From NCBI GenBank assembly GCA_033439685.1, contig JAUEDM010000003.1:774001-838000 (forward strand): 64,000 nt of DNA, given 5' to 3'. A program made the translations under genes and the position numbers. Below are positions 21,752 through 31,584 of this stretch, in pieces (position 1 is the first letter of the stretch; every line of letters starts with the position of its first letter). The DNA is from Apodospora peruviana (Eukaryota > Ascomycota > Sordariomycetes > Sordariales > Lasiosphaeriaceae). The notes beneath the pieces are model-generated. The model saw nothing but the letters and a program-made list of their open reading frames with translations, was not told the DNA's origin and ran no database searches.

Positions 21752-22823
21752 TGTTACTTTTGACGCTGGAGGATGCTGCTTCGGGTGGGATGTATTGCTG
21801 TTAGGTCTCTAGGAAAATCGTCCAGTGGTATCAGAAAATATCGCTGCGATGTTTGAGCATAGCGGACACGATGCCGAGTCCTGGGCAACTGCTGGAATTT
21901 GAACACGGGACAATGCGGATTGTCCGGTCAGGGATTAGGAACCTGGAATAAGCGGCGAAGATCTTGGACAGAATGCTGTGAGACGTAGAACCGGAGACAA
22001 GTCGGGCGCAACTTCTATTCCGTACCTGGCACTCCTTTGCGAAGGAAGCTTCGATTTTGGTGAGGTGAGGTGAAGGTGAGGTGAAGCCCCGCCTTCCACA
22101 CGCGCGTCAACTTTTTGCCTCGGTCTAATGGTAAGCTGCCATTTCAGGGGACTCTACAAATCTGTTCAGGGTGGTACGAGGAAGCCGAAAGATTTCGGAT
22201 GGAGACGCTGAGAAGTCCGAGCTGATGAACAACCAATTCCCCGAAATCCGTACACCTCCGTCGCCAACCGGGCTGTTTGACTCTTGAATATCCAGACGTC
22301 CCCGGCAGTGGTCTTTCTTTGACTGGTAAGGAACTTCCATATTTCCCATAGCAAGTTCGTCTGTCACTAACAGTGGGGTAGTCTGTCCCCGGCCGGCCCT
22401 CAAGGGCAGTGGGGATGATGCTCCCCGCCCCCCACGTCTGTTGGTTGCTCTTGTTGAACCATTCCCAACCACCACACCGAAATAACACTGAAGCCGGATG
22501 AAGCCAATGTTCATTTTCACCTTGAACACACGCTACGCAGAATTCACGCGGTTTCCTTTACACCATATTCTTTGAGGCGAAATCTCGACACTTTTCGACA
22601 TTCAACCAGTACCAGAGGCTCCAGACCGCCCTCAAGTTCGTTCAACCTACCACAGGTCCACAGCAGAAAAGCGCTTGTGGCTTGCCGGTGCCTCTTCACT
22701 CCGATTTTCATCAAGCTTCCCATCAACCATCGCCCTGCGCACGTAAACAGCCTGGACGTCTTGCTCCAGCAACATCCATTCGTCTCTAAGCCGGTTCCGA
22801 ATATAAAACAACCACGGGAAATC
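21752..22823. other. divergent intergenic region
   Basis: About 1.07 kb between the KstD-like gene (minus) and the MazG-like gene (plus), so it should hold both promoters. A short imperfect repeat of GGTGAGGTGA units lies near 22060-22085. The frame of the MazG-like gene stays open upstream to 22572 but has no ATG there, so this part is taken as leader. Confidence 0.5.
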
Positions 22824-23195
22824 ATGGGCAGCTTAAAGGAGGTCCAGAAGACACTCGCGGAATTTGCCGCGGAGCGCGATTGGGGAAAGTGGCACACGCC
22901 CGAGAACCTCGCCAAGAGCATCTCCATCGAGGCCGCAGAGCTCCTCGAGTGTTATCAATGGGGCAAGGAGCCCAACCTGGAGCACGTGCGCTACGAACTC
23001 GCCGACGTCTTGACCTACTGTCTGCAACTAGCCAATCGTCTTGGAGTCGATCCGGAGGAGATTATTCTGGAGAAGCTTGAGCTCACGCGCAAGAAATATC
23101 CCGTCAAGACGGCCACCACGGAAAGTGAGAAGAGGGGGGATGACGTCCCGGAGAGCGGCAAGGATGGACACGAAGTCCAGAACTCGGCGACCTGA
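22824..23195 (+). CDS. MazG-like NTP pyrophosphohydrolase (dCTP pyrophosphatase type)
   Basis: 123 residues from the only in-frame ATG (22824). The metal-binding helix pair is clear: EAAELLE (E36, E39) and ELADVLTYCLQLA (E58, D61), the EExxE/ExxD pattern of all-alpha NTP pyrophosphohydrolases. FAAERDWGKWHTPENLAKS at the N-terminus is typical of the RS21-C6/DCTPP1 branch, which hydrolyses dCTP and modified dCTP to the monophosphate. It acts as a tetramer in known members and cleans the nucleotide pool. The last 30 residues are polar and probably disordered. Normal length for the family. Confidence 0.88.
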   Translation: MGSLKEVQKTLAEFAAERDWGKWHTPENLAKSISIEAAELLECYQWGKEPNLEHVRYELADVLTYCLQLANRLGVDPEEIILEKLELTRKKYPVKTATTESEKRGDDVPESGKDGHEVQNSAT

Positions 23196-23934
23196 AGACA
23201 AGACCGGAGCGGAGCGGAGAGCATGTTCGTTCCTCAGGGGCTGGTCTCGGACATCTGGGGGTGCCGCGTGCGGGGGCATCGAGACCGACACGGGGGAGCG
23301 CTGGATCGTGGTTCGTGGTCGACCCTTGCCAGTTCAGGGAACGTAAGGTGGTGCCCATCTGGCAAAACCCCAGGCTTCACCACCCTCGACGCGAACTCGT
23401 GTCCCGCATCAACAGCTGAATGATAAGTTGGGCATTCGGTAGTTCCGTACACAAATTCAATGAACTGAAACAGTGTTCTGCAAAGTGTTTTCTGCAACAG
23501 TGGCGGGAGTCCGGGCCCTTTTAAAGCCCCTTCCCGGGGGTGCGAACATCGTCTGAGTGCGGTTTCGCTTGCTCTCAGCCGCACGAGGACGGTGCATGAC
23601 TTGGCGCCACGATACGACCCTTTCAGCGTTGTTAATTGGACATAGGCCCTCAGAAATCTCGAACTATTGAAGCTATCCCCTTTAAGTCGGGGGGCGTGGC
23701 TGAAACGGGTAAGCGCTCAGAAAGGGTGCCGGGAGCATGCCAGAGCCTCCTCCTCGCTCGATGGCGGTGGTACCCCGTACTTATCGTCTTGCATCTTTCC
23801 TCCCCGAAAATGCCTCCCGCTTGAGTCGTCGTCAACATCTGATCGTGACTTCACCTCTTGCGATCGCGACGCCCCGCCCTCTCGGTGCCTTATTTTCACA
23901 CTTTTGTCTTGGACGACTCCGATTTCACAACCTG
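23196..23934. other. intergenic
   Basis: No gene recognised. Several overlapping small frames have no family motif. It ends in the leader of the CFEM-like gene. Confidence 0.5.
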
Positions 23935-24927
23935 ATGTTGACGTCGAGACTCTTCGTTGCGGCGCTCGCTGCTGCCACCCTTTGTGCTGCGCAAGTCACG
24001 GATTGCGAGGTGAGCACCGGATTCACGCAAATCGCCGCCTCGGACCTTTCCCTTCGCTAACTTACATCCTCCACCAAGGATACATGCAACCCGAAACTAG
24101 TAGCGGCGACAAAATGTGAAACTCTAGCTTGTGGCTGCTATGCGTACGATGATCCCGACTACGTCAGTTGCCTCAAGTCAGAGTGCGGCAGGGGATTCAG
24201 CTGTAGGAAACCCCCCAGACAAAGTTGTGTTCGTTGGGAGAGAAGACGACTAACTAAACGGGCCTGCTATCTAGCCATCCGCGACGGCCAAGTATTGGCC
24301 TGCTCGTATATGGGCGTCACATTGACCCCAGATCCACCAAGCGCCGATGGAAGTTCCGACTCGCAAACGACTTCGACCGCCGCCGCATCGGATCCTCAAA
24401 CGACATCCGGCACTACATCAGGCGGTGGTAGTAGTAGTGGGAGCGGCGGCGCAGCTACAAACGGCGGTTCGTCTGGAAGCACCAGTACAGATTCCGGCTC
24501 AGGTTCCCAGTCGTCCGGTGGTGGCAGTACGTACCCTGATTAATTCCCCAAATCACGAACCTTTTTCGAGCCAGAGAAGCGGAGGGAGCGATGCTAACGT
24601 TGAACCTCTCCGTGCGCAGAGAGCGGTCTCAGCACCGCCGAGCTGATTGGCATAGTAATCGGCGCCATATCGGCGGTAGCGGGCATCATCGGGGTCTGGG
24701 TGGCGATCCACCAGGGAAAAGCGCGCAGAAACGCCCGCGCTGTATCAGCAGCGCCTCCCGTCGTTTATCAGCCTATTCCGCCGCCCATGCCAACATACCC
24801 GTCTGTCCAGAACATCCACGTAGCACCAGTGGTTAACAATCACCACGGACAGTACCAGCAGCCGCCGCCGAATTATCAGCCACCACCTGCTTATCAACCA
24901 GTGAATATGGGGGGTTGGCAGAAATGA
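23935..24927 (+). CDS. CFEM-like, single-pass membrane protein
   Basis: Four exons (23935-24009, 24079-24202, 24275-24526, 24620-24927) with consistent phases give 252 residues. MLTSRLFVAALAAATLCAA is a signal peptide. The ectodomain has eight cysteines spaced C-x3-C-x9-C-x4-C-x-C-x10-C-x4-C-x14-C, close to the CFEM pattern but lacking its usual Asp. A Ser/Thr/Gly-rich linker of about 60 residues follows, suited to O-glycosylation. One membrane helix (LIGIVIGAISAVAGIIGVWV) and a Lys/Arg stop-transfer (GKARRNAR) come next. The cytosolic tail is rich in Pro, Gln and Tyr (NYQPPPAYQP). This is the layout of fungal wall sensors and of CFEM receptors/heme-binding surface proteins. Assignment to CFEM is by cysteine spacing only. 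Confidence 0.75.
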
Positions 24928-26860
24928 TTTCATTGCGTCGGGTTTGCATGCTCTGGGAGCTTGTTTTCTTTTTCATGTAGATAAATCTGGAGATTGGATA
25001 TTACTGGCGTTTGGGGGGTAGAGCGGAGCATTGATGATATACTGGGAGAAATGGCATCGAAATGTACCTAACTAGGTAATTATTGTCGAACAATAGGTTA
25101 TATGCTGGACACTTCGCTGCCTATCCCAGGTTGTTGGAGCAGCTTACTGGCCGCTCGCTTCTCTGGGTAAATCACTCCCCGCCCACCAGACTTCAGCTGC
25201 TAAGTTCCAAAACCAGCTCAACGTAAGAGGATAAGCATACTACATCTCTACCAGGGTGTAAAACCTTGGTGTCGTTACTTGCCAAGTCCTTTATTAGACA
25301 AGAAAAGCACTTTCCTATCTGGTACATAACCTCAATTCATTTCACTAAGACGCATCTCTTAATCCAACTAGTGTCCATTGCCAGGTTTACGGTAATAGGT
25401 TTTGATGAGTAGCAATATTTGTCTAGGAAAATGAAGTTTAGGGTACGTATTAAGATATAACGACATTTTCTTGTCTAGGTTAGGATATGTTAAAGTAAAT
25501 CACTAATGGTTTAAATCCTGGCGGAGGTGTATGGGTAACGACAACCACTCTCCCCAAATTTAAACTTCTTTCAACATAAGATGGAGCATCTTCAACTTCC
25601 TTCCCTGGATTGTACAAACGGCTCTTCTTCGGAGCAGCTAACGGCCAACGAGCGCTCACAGCTCCATAAATCATGTATATACGGTAAATACACGACGTTT
25701 TCAAGGTAGCGGCTTAAACACCTACCAGCTGCTCAGACTGTGAGCCGCTCGTTACGGTGCCACCCCCCTTAGACCGCTAAGTAGATTGTTGATGCTAAGC
25801 TCGACATATTTCACATTTTGGACTCCCTTTGGTATCAGGGGCTGACTTACAGAGATTGGTACAGAGCGACAAAGGATGAAGCTAGGTATCCAGCAGGTCA
25901 GAGCCTTGATCTGGTGTTGCAAAGCGGCCAGAAGTCACTAGCGTCCAAAGAACCCAGTGCCAGTTCCTGTCTTCTTGCCCTAAACTACATCATTTGCTCC
26001 ATGTCCATTAATGTCAAGTTGCCTTACCTGACAGCTTCCCCAGATCGAGTACGGAATACGCCACGGGAAAGAAAAGCACTTAACGCGAAAACGCGAAAAG
26101 ACGCGGGGCTGTGACGCGAAAAGTGCCGCTGAGTGACCTACAGGATCAATCACAGCAGGGATGGCCGCATGCAAGGCCCGATCTCAGGCAGATTTTGAGC
26201 CACGGCATGGCCAAGTGCCTTCTGGTCCAGTGGTTCTGTCAGGCAATAGCCCACACTAACAAGTCTCTTTTATTTGTTTTGAAGGCTGCACGGAGGCTGA
26301 GGCTCCCGTAGACCGGGCCACCATAACATCATAAACAACACCCTTATCACAAGACTTTTTAGTCCAATCAGTATCAATTTGGACGATGGTGGCTTCAAAA
26401 GAGCAAATCATCTGATCCCTAGAGACACCTTTTATCTGCCTTGCATTCAGAATATCAAACCAGGCCAGTAACGACAGCTCATTCAGATCTTGACCGTATC
26501 CCAGATGGAGGGAGAGGATAGGTACCGAGCATAGATTCTAAAGGACGTCCCGACCGTACTTTTGGGTGGCATGGTGGCCTCCCCCCGCGGTCTTCGTGGT
26601 GTATACTGTACAGTCCTTCAGTTGGGTGGCCTGGTAGTAAACATGATTGGACAAACGAATGTGCCCGGATGGCCTGCGCCACGTTGGACCTGCATCTGCG
26701 CATGCTTCCATTACCACAACGGTCATCAAGACTTTTAGGTTAGGCTGCTCCCAGGTGCTCCCTATTCTCTTATATGGCTTTGTTATTTCTCCGCCACAAG
26801 TAAGGTACCTAATCACTTGTCCCCAGGTAATTGCTTGCCCCATGTCCACAATTTTCAACC
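24928..26860. other. intergenic, 1.9 kb
   Basis: AT-richer than the flanks. One minus-strand frame without an ATG start (26256-26537) looks weakly coding. Otherwise nothing was recognised on either strand. It includes the leader of the HET gene, with a small upstream ATG at 26842 in another frame. Confidence 0.45.
26256..26537 (-). other. orphan open frame, possible gene fragment
   Basis: A stop-to-stop frame of 93 codons on the minus strand, with ordinary amino-acid content (for example ELSLLAWFDILNARQIKGVS, then QIDTDWTKKSCDKGV). It has no ATG near its start. It could be an exon or a decayed remnant; no family is recognised. Confidence 0.25.
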
Positions 26861-29110
26861 ATGGGATCACGAATAGCTCTAGCCGAGAGGCCAATGGCCA
26901 ACAATTCCAAGTCTCTTACAACCTCAGAACAGTCACTTGACCTGATCAACTCCTCTTCTGATAAGGAGAACGACACAACAGGCCTACTACCCTTCTCGGC
27001 AAAAGCTGCTGGGCATCGGTTGAAAGCCGTCCCACCACGGTTCCTGCCAACAGTTTCGGACGAGTTGCAACAAGAATCGACAGGTTCTCCAGTATATAGA
27101 CCTCTGAGCTTAAGTAAACAGGAAATCAGACTCCTGTGCATTCAAGCCGACGACAATGTCCCGCGGAGTGGTCACAACGATTCGCCGTCGAGGAGAGCTC
27201 CAGTGTCCGCATCTCTCGAGACGGTGTCTCTCAACGACAACCCCGAATACATGGCCCTCTCCTACGCATGGGGTTCAAACACCGCAGACGAACGCATTTT
27301 CGTCGATGGAGTGAGCCTTTCGCTCAGTTGCAACCTGGCAGCTGCTCTTCACGCTCTCAACAATATGAGGGACCGCTGCATCTACATTTGGGTCGACTAC
27401 CTTTGCATCAACCAGGATGACCTCGAAGAAAAGGCATGGCAGATACACCTGATGAGCACCATCTACTCACGGGCCTCTAAAACATTGATATGGCTTGGCC
27501 TCAAGGCTTCCATCTCCTCTCGTACCCTCGACATCTTCGCCTCCCTCGATGGTCTGACGGAGGCGCAGTTTCTGGATGAGATGAGCCAAATAGAGTCCGA
27601 TCATGCAGCCGTCGGGAACCAACAGTCAGGACCCGATCTTATCGCCAAAAACTTGTCGTCGTTCCGACTGTACGACGAAGACCACACACAAGATCTGGTA
27701 TCGAAATGGGAACATGTGCGATCCATCCTTAGTCTCTCGTGGTGGGGACGGAGATGGGTCATCCAGGAGGCCTTCTTCTCCAAGAGCCCGATCGTTGGTC
27801 TCGCCATCACAAACCCGTCAGTCGGAACTTCCTCCTCGCCTAAGAGACAAACTTTTACCGGCATACACATGGACAAGTTCGCCCAGCTAGCGATTTGGCA
27901 CAAGGCGCATGTTTCTCGGACCCCGCGTGCGCACGCTGCCATCAAGGCTTTGTTCTCCAATTGCCCCTTCTACGAGCTCCTACAGTCATGGACGGATATT
28001 AGAGCCGGACTTTCGCCACACGGAGATCTCTTGACGTGGCTCGCTCTCTCAAACGGCTTCAACCAGAGCTTGGACAGGGACATGATCTTCGCCCTCCTCT
28101 CTTTATCTTCTGCCCACGACCAGCAATGCATCATACCGGACTACAGGAGCTCCAGGGACGATCTGTTCAGAAGAGTATTTACTCACCTCGTCCAGACATG
28201 CGGCCTCAACAGGTTGCGCCTCTTTCGGCTCTCCTCCAAGCCGCGTGACTTTGCTCTGCCATCCTGGTGCGAAAGCTACTGGCCATTGTCAGAGCGGCGA
28301 CACTTGCAACCGAGGATTTCTTTCAAGACCACGGCAGGGAAACCGCCCTTTCTAGCATGTGGCAACACTCAACAACACCAACTACAGGCGCTCCACCGCG
28401 ACAACACCACTCTCCTTGCCGTTCGCGGCTCCCGTTTCGACGACATCGTCTTCGTCATCCCCTTCGGCTTCACCACGGGCCGGCTTTCGGAAGCGACCTT
28501 CCGCGCCGCCGTCAAGACGTGCAACTCCCGGCTCCCGGGAGTCCGGGAGGACCCGTACCGTGGGTCCTGTGGGCGATTAATGGCGCTGTGTCTGACTCTC
28601 ATGGCGAACAACACGGGGATTACTGCCCGACACGAGTGGCTGAGGCAGTTTTGCGTGTGGTTGAAGGGCGGTGGTGGTGCTGCGAGGCAGCCTCCGCAGC
28701 TGCCTATTACTAATAGTCTCACAAGTGCTGCTTCGGGCTCAGGCCAGAGGCATATTGCATTGAATACTGATAGGCCTAGAAACCGATGTGGCAGTGGTTG
28801 GGGTCATGAAAGGCAGCAACGGCAACAAATAAGAAAAAGGCCGGATCCGTTCTTCAAGCAGTCGATGTTGTGGTGTTTTAATAGAGCCTTGATTATCACG
28901 GCGAGAGGGTACGTTGGGCTGGCACCGCTTAACACGGAGGTGGGGGATGTGGTGTCCATCTTTCACGGCTCGGCGGTTCCGTCTGTGCTTAGGAGACACG
29001 GCGGTGGAGGCGTGTACCAGTTCCTAGGGGAGATATATGTCCATGGGATCATGTACGGGGAAGCAATTGGGTCTGGTCATCTCGTCGAGACGGACTACTT
29101 GATCCAATGA
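26861..29110 (+). CDS. HET-domain protein
   Basis: One exon, 749 residues from the ATG at 26861. The three heterokaryon-incompatibility blocks are present: YMALSYAWGS (about 130-139), IYIWVDYLCINQDD with the following IHLMSTIYSRASKTLIWLG (about 174-212), and WWGRRWVIQEAFF (about 293). The C-terminal 400 residues hold the usual long tail, ending with VGLAPLNTEVGDVVSIFHGS and a YVHGIMYGEA segment, a common end of this family. HET domains trigger cell death in allorecognition or are of unknown function in most paralogs; they are related to TIR-like NAD-consuming folds. Cytosolic. No NACHT or other partner domain. The gene looks intact. Confidence 0.92.
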   Translation: MGSRIALAERPMANNSKSLTTSEQSLDLINSSSDKENDTTGLLPFSAKAAGHRLKAVPPRFLPTVSDELQQESTGSPVYRPLSLSKQEIRLLCIQADDNVPRSGHNDSPSRRAPVSASLETVSLNDNPEYMALSYAWGSNTADERIFVDGVSLSLSCNLAAALHALNNMRDRCIYIWVDYLCINQDDLEEKAWQIHLMSTIYSRASKTLIWLGLKASISSRTLDIFASLDGLTEAQFLDEMSQIESDHAAVGNQQSGPDLIAKNLSSFRLYDEDHTQDLVSKWEHVRSILSLSWWGRRWVIQEAFFSKSPIVGLAITNPSVGTSSSPKRQTFTGIHMDKFAQLAIWHKAHVSRTPRAHAAIKALFSNCPFYELLQSWTDIRAGLSPHGDLLTWLALSNGFNQSLDRDMIFALLSLSSAHDQQCIIPDYRSSRDDLFRRVFTHLVQTCGLNRLRLFRLSSKPRDFALPSWCESYWPLSERRHLQPRISFKTTAGKPPFLACGNTQQHQLQALHRDNTTLLAVRGSRFDDIVFVIPFGFTTGRLSEATFRAAVKTCNSRLPGVREDPYRGSCGRLMALCLTLMANNTGITARHEWLRQFCVWLKGGGGAARQPPQLPITNSLTSAASGSGQRHIALNTDRPRNRCGSGWGHERQQRQQIRKRPDPFFKQSMLWCFNRALIITARGYVGLAPLNTEVGDVVSIFHGSAVPSVLRRHGGGGVYQFLGEIYVHGIMYGEAIGSGHLVETDYLIQ

Positions 29111-30729
29111 CAATGAATGCAGCAGGGAGGATGCACAGACCTAATCGGCACTTTTTGTACATACGCAGTATATGTATTTATTTACACAGCTACCCTGGGA
29201 CGGGATGACATGATCATCAACAGATTTTAAGCTGTGAGACAAGTTAGTACGTGTATGACTCTCGGACCTTGGATATCCTCTTGCAAGCCTTCTTATGCTG
29301 TTGTTTTTCTTATATTTCTTCTGTTTTTTCTGGTAACATGGATTGGTGTACAAAGATTCAAGATTTCCTTTGGATGTTACGTGAACCTGAACAATGCCAA
29401 ATCCGGCGTGAGCTTGATACCCGGAGGCTATGGGAAGAAGGAGTTGTTCTGTAGTTGTGGTAACTCAGGATAGGGGTAGTATTACTGGCACCTGTGACCT
29501 TCTTTATCCGATAGACAGAAAAAGCATGTCGCCTTGAAACATCCTTCAAAGGAATAAGAAGCGGTTTCCAGAACGAAACTGACGACACCATAATGAGCCT
29601 GGGGAAGTCGCTAACAATCATCCAGTAGGCCGCTAGCCATCAACCAGCATGGTTGGTAGACTTTTGCAAATGAGCACGGTAGACGGCAACTGCACTCTGT
29701 ATCAGTGGTCGCTAGTGCTCTGGCCTGGCAAAGTGATCAACTGCCATTGAACTTCGGACGGACTTCGGAACGGTTGTTAACACCGAGTTGAGGTGTATTA
29801 CATTAATTCTGGGTCGACTTACCAGCTAAACACACCCATAGTCCATAATGTAGTAACGTGGTAACTGAACCTGGTGTCGCCGCTAACAACGCCGTTACTC
29901 TCAAACCAATTCGTTAATGACTTTTCCAGGATTACTTCTGTGGGAGTGAAGTCAAGGTCCGTATTGGACATGTTCACAGATAATCAAGTAAGTATTGGAT
30001 AACCACTGGGGCCTCTTGCAGAACTAGGCTCTTAATATTGAATCCTCCGTGGCATCAATGGCACATGGGCGGAAATTGCGTCGGCCTCGAGCGGCTCAAT
30101 GCAACAAGTCCTTTTGCTAACTTTTGTAACCGGGCCACTGGGACCAGCGAAGAATTCACCCGAGTACCAGGGTCCTATTTCTCCGCTACCAAGCATCTAC
30201 GCCACGTCTGGCATGCTGTGCCGTAACGCCGGCGCCGCCGGGTTGTTGCTCTGCAAGGGAATACGGCCGCGCTAGGACCAAGCACACCAGATAAGAAAAC
30301 CGTTGGAACTCCGATGCGCCGCAGTAAGTCTGCCGGCAAGGTTAGGAGGGTTAATTGTCAGTAAAGGCTTGTAAGCCGTCACCTGGTTGGCCGCCTCGCC
30401 TCTTCAGCCACAGCTTCGGCTCTATAGACTCACTCGCAGGGCGTCCATGTTTCGGTCCGACCACTTGGATAACCACTGTTTGCGATGGTAGTAGGAGACC
30501 TATGGTCTGCTTGGAAAATGCCTTGTTGTCTAGATAGTAACGAAGATGTCTCGAAGACGAGATATAAAGTTGAAGACGATCGCTTCTTCCAGAGTTCTTC
30601 TTTTCTACCATCATCAGCAGCTTCATCAGCATCAACAGTCACTCCTTCAGCCTTTCAGGACTCATCACTCTCTTTGAACACAGTCGCTCCCTTTGCATAC
30701 ATTCTTTTCTTGTCTATCATTCTTTCAAG
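29111..30729. other. intergenic, 1.6 kb
   Basis: No gene seen. The right end holds the thaumatin-like gene's promoter, with a TATAAA-like box near 30562 and a long C/T-rich leader (30600-30729) typical of strongly expressed fungal genes. Confidence 0.5.
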
Positions 30730-31584
30730 ATGCTCTCCAACGCTGCCGTCGTCGCCATTCTGGCGTTCGCCTCGGCTGTGGTTGCCGTTCCGCAGCCCAC
30801 TATGAGGCCCGTTGTCCGGGCCAACGCCGTCACCGGCACCGAGGAGATCATCGACCATGCCAAGTGGGGGAAGGCATACGGCGGTGCCCTTGACATCGCC
30901 GAGCACTACCACCCCACCGAGACTGCGACCTCGGCCCCCGAGGTCACGGCGGCCCCTTCCGTGGCGGAGCGCCAGGAGGCCGAGGCTAAGCTGGCCGCCC
31001 GCGGACCGAATGAGTGGACAATCAGCATCGTCAACAAGCTCGGCCGCGACATCATGACCGCCCACGGCCTCAACGCTGGTTTCCCCGCCCCGGTCAGGGG
31101 CAACGTCGGCCGGGGCGTCCTGCGGAACGGCCAGTCCGACTTCATTGCCGTCCCGTCTGGCTGGGCCGGCAACATCCCCATCGTCGAGAGCGGCGGCGTC
31201 CGGGACTTCAGGGGCGACGAGTCGCTGATCGAGGCCTCGTTCGTGACCCAGGGCGGCTCGCAGGCTATCTTCGACATCAACGTGTCCTACGTGACCGGCT
31301 TCAGCGTCCCCATCACCTGCTCCTGCAACGTCGGCGTCATCGCCGGCTGCAACACCTGGCTCTGGGACAAGAGCCGTTGCCCCAACGACAACGGCGCCGG
31401 ATCGTGCCGCAACCCCGAGCGTGATGGCTGGTCTTCCCACCCCTTCTTCGCCCCTTGCCAGCATGCCGCCTACGCCTACGCCCACGACGACTCCGCCAAC
31501 ACCGGCAACGGCGTCTGCGGCGGCAATACCGTTACCTGCTGCGTCGGCACCGACTGCCCTCGCAATCCTCGCCAGCAGTTCTAA
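30730..31584 (+). CDS. secreted thaumatin-like protein
   Basis: A single exon of 284 residues with strongly C-ending codons. MLSNAAVVAILAFASAVVAVP is a signal peptide; a propeptide-like region rich in Glu/Thr/Ala follows, to about residue 90. The mature part resembles thaumatin/osmotin-like proteins: WTISIVNKLGRDI, GNIPI, SLIEASFV and FDINVSYVTGFSVPITCSC. Cysteine-rich loops follow (CNVGVIAGCNTW, CPNDNGAGSC, CQHAAYAYAHDD, CGGNTVTCCVGTDC). Fungal members bind or cleave beta-1,3-glucan or act as wall antigens; the precise activity is unknown. An N-terminal helical extension is longer than in plant thaumatins. The codon bias and the C/T-rich leader point to high expression. Confidence 0.78.
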   Translation: MLSNAAVVAILAFASAVVAVPQPTMRPVVRANAVTGTEEIIDHAKWGKAYGGALDIAEHYHPTETATSAPEVTAAPSVAERQEAEAKLAARGPNEWTISIVNKLGRDIMTAHGLNAGFPAPVRGNVGRGVLRNGQSDFIAVPSGWAGNIPIVESGGVRDFRGDESLIEASFVTQGGSQAIFDINVSYVTGFSVPITCSCNVGVIAGCNTWLWDKSRCPNDNGAGSCRNPERDGWSSHPFFAPCQHAAYAYAHDDSANTGNGVCGGNTVTCCVGTDCPRNPRQQF

